Below are positions 8,279 through 16,518 of a stretch of DNA of 64,000 nucleotides, piece after piece. A program made the translations under genes and the position numbers. Within the stretch, counting starts at the first letter, position 1. Every line of letters begins with the position of its first letter. The notes below the pieces were generated by a model, which was not told where the DNA came from, did no database searches, and worked only from the letters and a program-made list of their open reading frames with translations. The stretch comes from Streptomyces pseudovenezuelae (lineage in GTDB: Bacteria; Actinomycetota; Actinomycetes; Streptomycetales; Streptomycetaceae), in the NCBI RefSeq assembly GCF_029892565.1, contig NZ_JARXVH010000003.1:124001-188000 (forward strand). Reading direction: 5' to 3'.

Positions 8279-9676
8279 ATGAGCCCCCGGAAGTCGAACC
8301 TGGAATCGACCGTCTACTTCGGCGATGACGGCTGGTGGCACGGCCGCGTGACCATGGGCGTGCTGCCCGACGGAAGCCCCGACCGCCGCCACCGCATGGC
8401 CCGCACCGAACCGGCCGTGCGCCGCAAGGTCCGCGAGTTGGAGAACCTCAGGGACAAGGGACGCGCCCCGAAGGCCGGCCGCAAGCCAACCGTCGAACAG
8501 TGGATGACCACCTACCTGACCGACATCGCGAGCCTGAAGCTCAAGCCGCGTTCCCTGGACGACTACTGGTCCAAGACCCGTAACGACATCGTCCCCGGCG
8601 TCGGGAAGCACCGGATCGACAAGCTCGCCCCCGAGCACCTTGAACAGATGTACCGGGTCATGCTCGACGCAGGTCACGCCCCGTCCCACATCGTCAAGGT
8701 GCACCGGATCCTGTCGCGGGCCCTGAAGATTGCCCACCGCCGCCGGATGATCGGCGAGAACGTCGCCACCCTGGTCGATCCACCCTCGATCGACGAGACC
8801 GAGGCGAACCCGTTCACCCAGGAAGAAGCGAAAGCGTTCCTGAAAGCGGCGGCCAAGCGGCCCACGTTCATGCGGTGGATCGTCGGCGTCGGCATGGGAT
8901 TCCGACAGGGCGAGACCCTGGGACTGCGGTGGCCCTACGTCGACCTCGAAGCCGAACTGTTCCACCCCAAGTGGCAGCTACAACGCCTCACTTGGCGGCA
9001 CGGCTGCGGTAACGCGCACGCCTGCGGGGGGCGGCTGCACCACTTCGAGCCCTGCCCGCCCGACTGCGCCACGCACAAGAACTACAAGCGAGGCTGCCCA
9101 AAGCCGTGCACCAGGTCCTGCGTCAAGCACGCGAGCATCTGCCCCGACCGCAAGGGCGGAGGACTGGCCTTCACGCGCCCCAAGACCAGGAAGAGCACGA
9201 ACCCCGTGCCGATCCCGCCCGCCTTCGTCCCCTACCTGATCGCACACAAGGCACAGCAGGACGAACTACGCGAGGCAGCCGGCGAACTCTGGCAGGAACA
9301 CCAGGCCGTGTTCACCCGACCCGATGGCCGCCCCATCGACCCCCGTGCCGACTGGGAGGAATTCAAGGAACTGCTCGAAGAGGCAGGCATCACAGACCGT
9401 CGCCTCTACGACGGGAGCCGCCACACCGCCGGCACGATCCTCAACGAACTCGGGGTCGACATGCCCACGATCATGGAGATCCTCCGGCACACGCAGATCA
9501 GTCAGACCCGGCGCTACGTCAAGGGCCGCTCGCACCTCTCGAAGGACGCCATGCGCCGCATGGGCGACACGTTTCTGCCCGCCCCGGAACCTGCCCCGGA
9601 ACCCGCAACTGAGACTAGAACTGAGACTGGGGACCGCCGCGCGGCTCGCTCCCGCGCCCGCCGCCGCATCCGGTAA
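8279..9676 (+). CDS. int: tyrosine recombinase integrase of the AICE
   Basis: A 465-residue site-specific recombinase. The catalytic Arg is near residue 209 (GFRQGETLGLRW), Arg-His near 381-382 (GSRHTAGT), the box III His follows in ILRHTQIS and the nucleophile is Tyr at about 413 (RRYV). The usual HxxR box reads DGSR, so the first His appears replaced. Between the first Arg and the RH box lies a Cys-rich insert (about 242-290, with many C and H), absent from most integrases. RBS GTGGAGGA precedes ATG 8279. The gene ends 47 bases before the tRNA, the usual place for an integrase that uses the tRNA as attB. Confidence 0.93.
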   Translation: MSPRKSNLESTVYFGDDGWWHGRVTMGVLPDGSPDRRHRMARTEPAVRRKVRELENLRDKGRAPKAGRKPTVEQWMTTYLTDIASLKLKPRSLDDYWSKTRNDIVPGVGKHRIDKLAPEHLEQMYRVMLDAGHAPSHIVKVHRILSRALKIAHRRRMIGENVATLVDPPSIDETEANPFTQEEAKAFLKAAAKRPTFMRWIVGVGMGFRQGETLGLRWPYVDLEAELFHPKWQLQRLTWRHGCGNAHACGGRLHHFEPCPPDCATHKNYKRGCPKPCTRSCVKHASICPDRKGGGLAFTRPKTRKSTNPVPIPPAFVPYLIAHKAQQDELREAAGELWQEHQAVFTRPDGRPIDPRADWEEFKELLEEAGITDRRLYDGSRHTAGTILNELGVDMPTIMEILRHTQISQTRRYVKGRSHLSKDAMRRMGDTFLPAPEPAPEPATETRTETGDRRAARSRARRRIR

Positions 9677-9682
9677 AAGCAA

Positions 9683-9717
9683 AAGCCCCAGGTCACGGCG
9701 AGTGAGTCCTGAGGCTT
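9683..9717 (-). terminator. terminator of tRNA-Thr
   Basis: AAGCCCCAGG (9683-9692) pairs with CCTGAGGCTT (9708-9717), one mismatch. Read on the minus strand the stem is followed by TTTTGCTTTTA, a good intrinsic terminator for the tRNA; it may also stop int transcripts. Confidence 0.65.
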
Positions 9718-9723
9718 CCACAG

Positions 9724-9797
9724 AGCCGCCTTCGGGATTCGAACCCGAGACCTACGCATTACGAGTGCGTTGCTCTGGCCATCTGAGCTAAGGCGGC
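9724..9797 (-). tRNA. tRNA-Thr (anticodon CGT)
   Basis: On the minus strand the sequence folds as a full cloverleaf: acceptor GCCGCCT/AGGCGGC, D arm GCTC/GAGC, anticodon stem ACGCA/TGCGT with loop CTCGTAA, T arm TCGGG-TTCGAAT-CCCGA and discriminator T. The CCA end is not encoded. It decodes ACG codons. Its 3' half is the presumed attachment site of the AICE, which restores an intact tRNA. Confidence 0.97.
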
Positions 9798-9915
9798 GCG
9801 CCGTCCACACCATGGTGCGGTCAGCAACGTCGGCAAGTCTACACAGTTTCGAGGGGTGCTTCGTACCGGCCCCGGAGCACCGTACCCCGAGGCCGGACGG
9901 AGCCAACCGCACCCC

Positions 9916-11499
9916 CTACGAGCAGCGCTTTCCCTCCACCGGAGGCCTCCCGCGGAGCAGATACGTGTCGATCGCGGAGTCGATGCAGTCGCTGCCGCGG
10001 CCGTACGCGGTGTGACCGTCCCCCTCGTAGGTGAGGAGGCGGGCCGAGGAGAGCTGGCGGGACAGGGAACGGGCCCAGCCGTACGGCGTCGCCGGGTCCC
10101 GCGTGGTGCCGACCACGACGATGGGGGCCGCGCCCTTGGCCACGATCCGGTGGGGTTCGCCCGTGGGCTTGACCGGCCAGTACGCGCAGCTGAGGGAGGC
10201 CCAGGCGAGGCCCTCGCCGAAGACCGGCGAGGCCTTCTCGAAGGCGGGGAGCGACTCCTCCACCTGGTCGGGAGTGGAGAACGCCGCAGGCAGGTCAAGG
10301 CAGTTGACGGCGGCGTTGGCGAACATCAGGTTCGAGTAACCGCCCTTGGCGTCACGCTCGTAGTAACTGTCGGACAGCACCAGCAGCCCCGCCCCGTCCT
10401 TCTCCTTCATCGCCGACGTCAGCGCCTCGCGCAACTGCGCCCACGCGCCCTCGTCGTACATCGCCGCGATCACTCCGGTGGTGGCGAGCGCCTCGCCGAC
10501 CTTGCGGCCGTCGGCGTCACCGGCCGGGATCGGGTGCTGGTCCAGCTTGCGGAAGAAGGCCTTCAGGTTCTTGCCGACCTGAGCGGGCTTGGTGTCCTTG
10601 CGGCCGAGCGGGCAGTCCGGCTGCTGCACGCAGTCCTTCGCGAAGGACTGGAACGCCGTCTCGAACCCCGCCGTCTGGTCGAGGTTCAACCGCCGCGCGG
10701 GCAGCGACGGATCCATCGCCCCGTCCAGAACCAGCCGCCCCACCCGGTCCGGAAAGAGCCCGGCGTACGTCGCCCCGAGGAACGTCCCGTACGACGCCCC
10801 CACATACGTCAGCTTCCCGTCCCCCAGCGCCGCCCGCAGGATGTCCATGTCCCGCGCCGCTTCGACGGTGGAGACGTGCCTCAGCAGCTCCGGCGAGCGC
10901 TCCCCGCACCCCTCCGCGAACTCCTTGTACGCGTCGACGAGTTCACCGGTCTCCTTCTTGTCGTCCGGTGTGGTGTCCGTCTGCGTGTACGTGTCCATGT
11001 CCCGCCCGTCGAGACACTCCACGGGCTCGCTGCGGGCGACACCGCGCGGGTCGACGGCGACCATGTCATAACGGGCCCGGACCTCGGCCGGGTAGCCGAT
11101 GCCGGCGTACTGCTGCAGGTAGCCGATCGCCGAGCCGCCCGGACCACCCGGGTTCACCAGCAGCGACCCGAGCGGCTTGCCCTTGCCCGTGGCCTTCTTC
11201 CGCGCGACGGCCAGCCTCACGTCACCGGCGTCGGGCTCGGCGTAGTCGAGCGGTGCCTTCATCGTGGCGCACTCGAAGCCGGGGACCCCGCAGCTGCGCC
11301 AGCTCAACTTCTGCGCGTAGTACGGCGCGAGCGTCGCCGGCGTGGCCCGCGGCAGCGCGGCCAGTGCCACCGACGCGGCACCGTCGACGGAGTTCGCCGA
11401 ACCCGAGGCGGAGCAGGCGGACACGAGCAGGGCGGCGGTGGCGAGGAGAACGGCGGTGGTTCGGGACCGACCGGGGCGGGAGCTGCGCCTGTAGTACAT
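9916..11499 (-). CDS. secreted tripeptidyl aminopeptidase-like alpha/beta hydrolase
   Basis: A 527-residue lipoprotein or secreted peptidase. The N-terminus has a Sec signal with lipobox LLVSAC at about residues 24-29. The nucleophile elbow GASYGTF carries the catalytic Ser in the first half; Asp (GTTRDPATP) and His (GDGHTAYG) are in the C-terminal TAP-like domain. It is the Streptomyces tripeptidyl aminopeptidase family, which removes N-terminal tripeptides outside the cell. It is the first chromosomal gene after the AICE and is convergent with the element. 9798-9915 holds no gene. Confidence 0.9.
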   Translation of the reverse strand: MYYRRSSRPGRSRTTAVLLATAALLVSACSASGSANSVDGAASVALAALPRATPATLAPYYAQKLSWRSCGVPGFECATMKAPLDYAEPDAGDVRLAVARKKATGKGKPLGSLLVNPGGPGGSAIGYLQQYAGIGYPAEVRARYDMVAVDPRGVARSEPVECLDGRDMDTYTQTDTTPDDKKETGELVDAYKEFAEGCGERSPELLRHVSTVEAARDMDILRAALGDGKLTYVGASYGTFLGATYAGLFPDRVGRLVLDGAMDPSLPARRLNLDQTAGFETAFQSFAKDCVQQPDCPLGRKDTKPAQVGKNLKAFFRKLDQHPIPAGDADGRKVGEALATTGVIAAMYDEGAWAQLREALTSAMKEKDGAGLLVLSDSYYERDAKGGYSNLMFANAAVNCLDLPAAFSTPDQVEESLPAFEKASPVFGEGLAWASLSCAYWPVKPTGEPHRIVAKGAAPIVVVGTTRDPATPYGWARSLSRQLSSARLLTYEGDGHTAYGRGSDCIDSAIDTYLLRGRPPVEGKRCS

Positions 11500-11673
11500 C
11501 GAGCGAGCGTAACGCTGCGCGATCCGACGGATGCTCTCCGTATGCGATGAGCCTCGTACGAGTTACCCGGTCAACCTCCCTTGATCGTCGAGTGGAACGG
11601 CGCCCCACGGGAGTCCCTCAGCCCATCCAGAGGCTCCTCAGAGACCTTCGGCCGGCCCCTCCGGAGCGCCTTC

Positions 11674-12879
11674 TCAGCCCGCTCTGAGCGCCATCGTCAT
11701 CGCCTCCACCGCCAACAGCGGGGCCACGTTCCGGTCGAGGGCATCCCGGCACGCGGCGATCGCCTCGATGCGGCGAAGAGTGGACTCCGGGGACCCGGCG
11801 CGGGCGAGGCGGTCCAGGGTGTCGCCGGCGTCCGCGTTGGCGATGGCGACCCGGGAGCCGAACTGGAGGGCGAGGACGTCGCGGTAGAAGGACGTGAGAT
11901 CGGTGAGGGCGAGGTCGAGGCTGTCGCGCTGCGTGCGCGTGCGGCGCCGCTTCTGCATGTCCTCCAGATCCTTCATCACCCCCGCCGTGCCACGCGGCAT
12001 CCGGCTGCCCTGGCCGCCGCCCATCGCCGTCTTCAACTCCTCGGTCTCCTTGCCGTCCACCTCCTCGGCGAGCTGCTTGGCGTCCTCGGCAGCCGCGTCG
12101 ACGAGCTCCTGGGCGGCCTTGAGCGCGCTGCCGACCTCCTCGACCCGCAGCGGCAGCTTCAGCACCGTGGTTCGCCGCTCCCGGGCGGCCGGGTCGCTGG
12201 CGAGGCGGCGGGCCCGGTCGACGTGCCCCTGGGTGGCGCGGGCCGCCGCGGCGGCGACGGCCGGTTCGATCCCTTCCCGCCGTACGAGCATGTCGGCCAC
12301 GGCGTCCACCGAGGGCGTCAGCAGGTTGAGGTGGCGGCAGCGGGATCGGATGGTGGGCAGCACGTCCTCCAGCGAGGGCGCGCAGAGCAGCCAGACCGTG
12401 CGGGGGGCGGGCTCCTCGACGGCCTTGAGGACGGCGTTGGCCGACTTCTCGTTCAGTCGCTCGGCGTCCGCGACGAGGATGATCTGCCAGCGGCCGGTCG
12501 CCGGTGACGTGAACGACTTGCGGACGGTGTCCCGCATGTCGTCGGCGAGGATCTGCGTGCCCACGGCGGCGACGGTGGTGACGTCGGCGTGCGTGCCGAT
12601 GAGCGCCGTATGACAGCCGTCGCAGAACCCGCAGCCCGGGGAACCGCCGAGCGCCCGGTCCGGGGACACGCACTGCAGGGCTGCGGCGAACGCCCGTGCC
12701 GTCTGCGTACGCCCGGCACCCGGCGGGCCGGTGAAGAGCCACGCGTGCGTCATCTTCGACGCCTCGGGCGGCGGGGTGTTCGTGCCGGCCGCCGTGACCA
12801 GCGCGTCGGCGTCCCGGGCAGCGGCGGCGAGCTGCTCGGTCACCTTCTCCTGGCCGACGAGGTCGTCCCAGACGGTCAT
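11674..12879 (-). CDS. holB: DNA polymerase III subunit delta'
   Basis: A 401-residue clamp-loader subunit. The Walker A region reads GPPGAGRTQ (about residues 36-44), with Arg where Lys is usual, as expected for the non-hydrolysing delta' subunit, and a zinc module with CGFCDGC follows about 35 residues later. The C-terminal half is helical and charged, as in actinobacterial homologues. It lies directly downstream of tmk on the same strand, an arrangement conserved in Streptomyces, and supports loading of the replication clamp. Confidence 0.95.
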   Translation of the reverse strand: MTVWDDLVGQEKVTEQLAAAARDADALVTAAGTNTPPPEASKMTHAWLFTGPPGAGRTQTARAFAAALQCVSPDRALGGSPGCGFCDGCHTALIGTHADVTTVAAVGTQILADDMRDTVRKSFTSPATGRWQIILVADAERLNEKSANAVLKAVEEPAPRTVWLLCAPSLEDVLPTIRSRCRHLNLLTPSVDAVADMLVRREGIEPAVAAAAARATQGHVDRARRLASDPAARERRTTVLKLPLRVEEVGSALKAAQELVDAAAEDAKQLAEEVDGKETEELKTAMGGGQGSRMPRGTAGVMKDLEDMQKRRRTRTQRDSLDLALTDLTSFYRDVLALQFGSRVAIANADAGDTLDRLARAGSPESTLRRIEAIAACRDALDRNVAPLLAVEAMTMALRAG

Positions 12880-13072
12880 GCTTCACCCCGCCCTTTCGTC
12901 ACGTTTCGCGATGCGGCTTCCATTGTGCGGGCCACCACTGACAACGGGGTCCGAGCGGGACGCTGCGCCGCCTCCGAACGGGGCTCTGGGCCGGCGCCCG
13001 AGTCAGGCCGCCGGCCCGACTACGGACCGACCGGACGACCGGCTTCACCGCCGGCCGCCGAAGGCACCGTCC

Positions 13073-16000
13073 TCAGCCCCGCCGTCCCCAGCCACGCCGC
13101 CCACGGCCCTCATCGATCTCGTCGTCGTCCCGCGGACCGAGCAACTCGTCCGCCAGCGACGGCAGATCGTCCAACGGCGTCTCCTCGGCCCAGTCCGACC
13201 GCGGCCGCCGCTTGGGCGCACCCTCGGCGTCGACCTGGGGCATCTCCCGCGTACGGTCCTCGCCCCGCTCGGAAGGCGCCTCCGCCTGGCCCTCCCGGAA
13301 GTACCCCGGCGGAACCCGGTCCACAGGCTCGTCGTCCCGAACGGGAGGCAGCACAGCCGTCTCATCAGCCGCACCCGCCGGCACAGGCGGCAACACCGCC
13401 GTCTCATCGGCGGCCCCCGCGGGAGCCGGCGGCTGCGGCAACTGCGCCGTCACCTCGGACGCGGACTCCCCGCCGGCTCGCTCGCCGGCAGAACCGCCCG
13501 CGCCACGGGACTCGGCGCCACGCTCATCGCCCCGCGCGTCCTCCCGCACCGGCCGCAGCACGGCCGTATCCTCCACCGACCCACCAGACTTGGCGGACCC
13601 GCCAGAGTCCTTCGCCCCACCGGACTCCTTCGGCGCATCGGCCGACGACACAACCGGCGTCGGCACAGTCGTCGCCTCCGGCCGCGTACCCGAAGCCGCT
13701 CCAGCCGCCCCCGATGCCGTCGAACCCGCGGCACCCGGCGCCCCCGACTTGGGCCCCGCCTCCGCAGCGGCCGCAGCCCGCTCCGCCAGCCGCCGTGCCT
13801 CCTCCGCCCGGAGCAGCGACTCTTCCGCCTTGCGCTGCTTCTCCAGGCGTCGGGCCTCGGCCTCGGCCTGCAACCGGGCCTCTTCCTCGGCCTGCCTGCG
13901 GCGTCGGTCCTCCTCGACCTTGCGGCGGGCCTCCTCCTCGGCGCGTGTCTTCTCCTCCGCGAGGAGCCGGACGCGCTCCTCCTCGGCGCGACGGCGGGCC
14001 TCCTCGGCGCGCTGCCGGGCCTCCTCCGCCTGCCGCTCGGCCTCGCGCCGCTGCGCCTCCTCCAGCTCGCGCCGCTTGCGCTCCTCCTCTTCGGCGCGCA
14101 GCCGCTCCAACTGCTCCTGGCGCTCGCGCTCCAGCCGCTCTTCCTCCGCCTTGCGCGCGGCCTCTTCCTCCGCCCTGCGCCGGGCGTCCTCCTCGGCCTT
14201 CTTGCGCGCCTCCTCCTGGGCCTTCACCTCGGCCTCGGACAGGGGCAGCATCTGGTCGAGCCGGTGGCGTACGACGGTCGTGACGGCCTCGGGCTCCTGG
14301 CCCGCGTCCACGACGAGGTAGCGCCCCGGGTCGGCCGCGGCCAGCGTGAGAAAACCGGAGCGCACACGCGCGTGGAACTCGGCCGGCTCCGACTCCAGCC
14401 GGTCTGGCGCCTCCGTGAACCGCTCGCGGGCGATCTCCGGGGACACGTCCAGCAGGACGGTCAGATGCGGTACGAGGCCGTCCGTCGCCCAGCGGTTGAT
14501 GCGGGCGATCTCCGTCGGGGACAGGTCGCGGCCCGCGCCCTGGTAGGCCACCGAGGAGTCGATGTAGCGGTCCGAGACGACCACCGCGCCGCGCTCCAGC
14601 GCGGGCCTGACCACGGTGTCCACGTGCTCCGCGCGGTCGGCCGCGTACAGCAGTGCCTCCGCCCGGTGCGAGAGCCCCGCGCTCGACACGTCCAGCAGGA
14701 TCGACCTCAGGCGCTTGCCCACCGGCGTCGCCCCGGGCTCGCGCGTCACCACGACCTCGTGGCCCTTGGCCCTTATCCACTCGGCGAGCGCCTCGGCCTG
14801 CGTGGACTTCCCGGCGCCGTCGCCACCCTCAAGAGCGATGAAGAAACCGCTCGACGCGGGGACCGTCACCGGGTCGTCGCCACCGAGCAGCGCGTCGCGC
14901 AGGTCATGCCGCAGCGGCACTCCGGCGCGGTCATCGGCCTTGGCCAGCACCATCGCGGCCAGCGGCAGCAGCAGCGCGCCCACCAGCATCAGGGTGAAGG
15001 CCGCGCCGCCGTGCGCGAACACGAACTTGCCGTTCTCCAGCCGGTGCGGCCCGATCCCGGCGGCGACCAGCGGGGCGATCACCGCGCCGAGCGCCACGAA
15101 GACCCGTACCACCGCGTGCAGATGCTCGGTGGTGCGCGCGCGCCGGTAGTCCTCGGCCTCCTGGTCGAGCAGGGTGTGCCCGGTGTTGGCGGCCACGCCC
15201 GCGCCGACGCCGGCCAGCGCGACGATCAGCAGCACCGTGGTGACGTCCGGGACGAGACCGGCGGCCAGCAGGGCGACGCCGGTGAAGGCGATCGCCAGCG
15301 CGAGCAGCCGGCGCCGCGACAGCGACACCAGGATCCTCGGCGCCGTACGGATGCCGACGACGACACCGCCGGTCAGCCCGAACACCAGCAGCCCGTACGT
15401 CACCGGGCCGCCGCCCAGGTCCTTGGCGTGCAGCACGGACACGGAGACGGCCGCGGCGATCGCGCCGGCGATCGCGGCGGTGGCCGGCACCAGCAGCGGG
15501 ATGGCACCCGTACGGCCCTTGTCGACGCCGGTGCCCGTCTTGGGGCGGCGCAGGCCCTCCAGCGGCGAACGCGCGCGCGGTGTACGCGCGTCGGGCAGCT
15601 CCAGGAAGGTCACCACCGACAGGGACGCGGCGAACAGTCCGGCCGCGACGTACGACGCGAGGGCCGCCTGGTGCTGCGCGAACCAGTCGATCCCGGTGCC
15701 CAGCAGGTTGTTGAGGAGCCCCGCCACGACGAGCACGACGGCGGCGGCGGGGATCGCCACGAAGGTCGTGCGCAGCGAGAGGCGGCGCAGCGCGTCCATG
15801 TGGTCCGGCAGCGGTCGTACCGTCGCGCCCTCCAGCGGCGGGCCCGGCAGCAGCGCGGGCGCCGCGCTCTCGCGGCACACCGTCCAGAAGCGCTCGGCGA
15901 CGCCGGTGACGAAGGCGGTGACCAGGAGGACGGCCAGTGCGTTGTCCGGCGTCCAGTCGATCCACAAGGGCGCGACGATGAGCACCAGAGCGCGCAGTCC

Positions 16001-16372
16001 GTCGGCACCGACCATGGTCCAGCGGCGATCCAGCGGGCCCTCGTGCGAGGTCAGCGAGGTGAGCGGGCCCAGGAGCACGGCGCCGAAGAGCAGCGTCGCG
16101 AGGACGCGCACCGCGAAAACGGTCGCCACTGCGAACGCCACGCCCCGGTAGCCGCCACCGAACGAGCCCTCGGCGATCGCCGCCTGCAGGGCCAGGAGCA
16201 CCAGCGCCAGCAGGGCGAGGGTGTCGCCGACCGACCCCACGAACTGTGCGCTCCACAATCGCTTCAACTGAGGTTGGCGCAACAGGGCGCGGACGGCGCG
16301 CTCGCGGGAGTCCGCGACAAGCGCGTCGTCGGGGGCCGGTTGGTGGGCCGTTGGCTGCTCGGCTCGCGTCAT
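13073..16372 (-). CDS. tmk: MFS-like membrane domain fused to thymidylate kinase
   Basis: A 1099-residue fusion. Residues about 35-480 form a transporter-like domain with many hydrophobic segments. Residues about 505-710 are thymidylate kinase, dTMP to dTDP, with P-loop EGGDGAGKST, the DR(Y) motif SDRYIDSS and a LID region. Residues about 710-880 are a long Glu/Arg/Ala-rich coiled coil (repeats of EEARKKAEEDARR type), followed by a Gly/Ser/Ala/Pro-rich tail. The fusion is typical of Streptomyces. The membrane domain may tether dTDP synthesis to the membrane; whether it still transports anything is unknown. holB follows 193 bases downstream. Confidence 0.93.
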   Translation of the reverse strand: MTRAEQPTAHQPAPDDALVADSRERAVRALLRQPQLKRLWSAQFVGSVGDTLALLALVLLALQAAIAEGSFGGGYRGVAFAVATVFAVRVLATLLFGAVLLGPLTSLTSHEGPLDRRWTMVGADGLRALVLIVAPLWIDWTPDNALAVLLVTAFVTGVAERFWTVCRESAAPALLPGPPLEGATVRPLPDHMDALRRLSLRTTFVAIPAAAVVLVVAGLLNNLLGTGIDWFAQHQAALASYVAAGLFAASLSVVTFLELPDARTPRARSPLEGLRRPKTGTGVDKGRTGAIPLLVPATAAIAGAIAAAVSVSVLHAKDLGGGPVTYGLLVFGLTGGVVVGIRTAPRILVSLSRRRLLALAIAFTGVALLAAGLVPDVTTVLLIVALAGVGAGVAANTGHTLLDQEAEDYRRARTTEHLHAVVRVFVALGAVIAPLVAAGIGPHRLENGKFVFAHGGAAFTLMLVGALLLPLAAMVLAKADDRAGVPLRHDLRDALLGGDDPVTVPASSGFFIALEGGDGAGKSTQAEALAEWIRAKGHEVVVTREPGATPVGKRLRSILLDVSSAGLSHRAEALLYAADRAEHVDTVVRPALERGAVVVSDRYIDSSVAYQGAGRDLSPTEIARINRWATDGLVPHLTVLLDVSPEIARERFTEAPDRLESEPAEFHARVRSGFLTLAAADPGRYLVVDAGQEPEAVTTVVRHRLDQMLPLSEAEVKAQEEARKKAEEDARRRAEEEAARKAEEERLERERQEQLERLRAEEEERKRRELEEAQRREAERQAEEARQRAEEARRRAEEERVRLLAEEKTRAEEEARRKVEEDRRRRQAEEEARLQAEAEARRLEKQRKAEESLLRAEEARRLAERAAAAAEAGPKSGAPGAAGSTASGAAGAASGTRPEATTVPTPVVSSADAPKESGGAKDSGGSAKSGGSVEDTAVLRPVREDARGDERGAESRGAGGSAGERAGGESASEVTAQLPQPPAPAGAADETAVLPPVPAGAADETAVLPPVRDDEPVDRVPPGYFREGQAEAPSERGEDRTREMPQVDAEGAPKRRPRSDWAEETPLDDLPSLADELLGPRDDDEIDEGRGRRGWGRRG

Positions 16373-16518
16373 GCTTTCAGCCTATCGGGACGGACTGACA
16401 GCACGCGGCGCCCACCCGAACGTGCGCACGCCCCGACACCAAACTGATGCCGAGGCGTTCGTTTCGCGAACGGAACGTGAAGGTCGGGACCCATTACAGG
16501 CCCCGCCCTGAACGTCTC

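Larger units (their letters stand above)
1..9770. mobile_element. AICE (integrative conjugative element), right part
   Basis: Genes run Tra/FtsK, small spread genes, prim-pol, ATPase, xis, int, and end at a tRNA gene whose 3' end faces the integrase. This is the layout of pSAM2-type actinomycete integrative and conjugative elements. The right boundary should lie inside the tRNA-Thr 3' half (about 9724-9770); the exact core cannot be set because the left att copy is outside the window. All element genes are on the plus strand, whereas the neighbouring chromosomal genes beyond the tRNA are on the minus strand. The frameshift in prim-pol suggests autonomous replication could be impaired. Confidence 0.85.

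Noticed and set aside
12731..16447. A 1238-residue plus-strand ORF over tmk and holB
   Set aside because: It is antisense to two well-supported genes and is low-complexity Arg/Pro/Leu, the usual result of high G+C at third positions.
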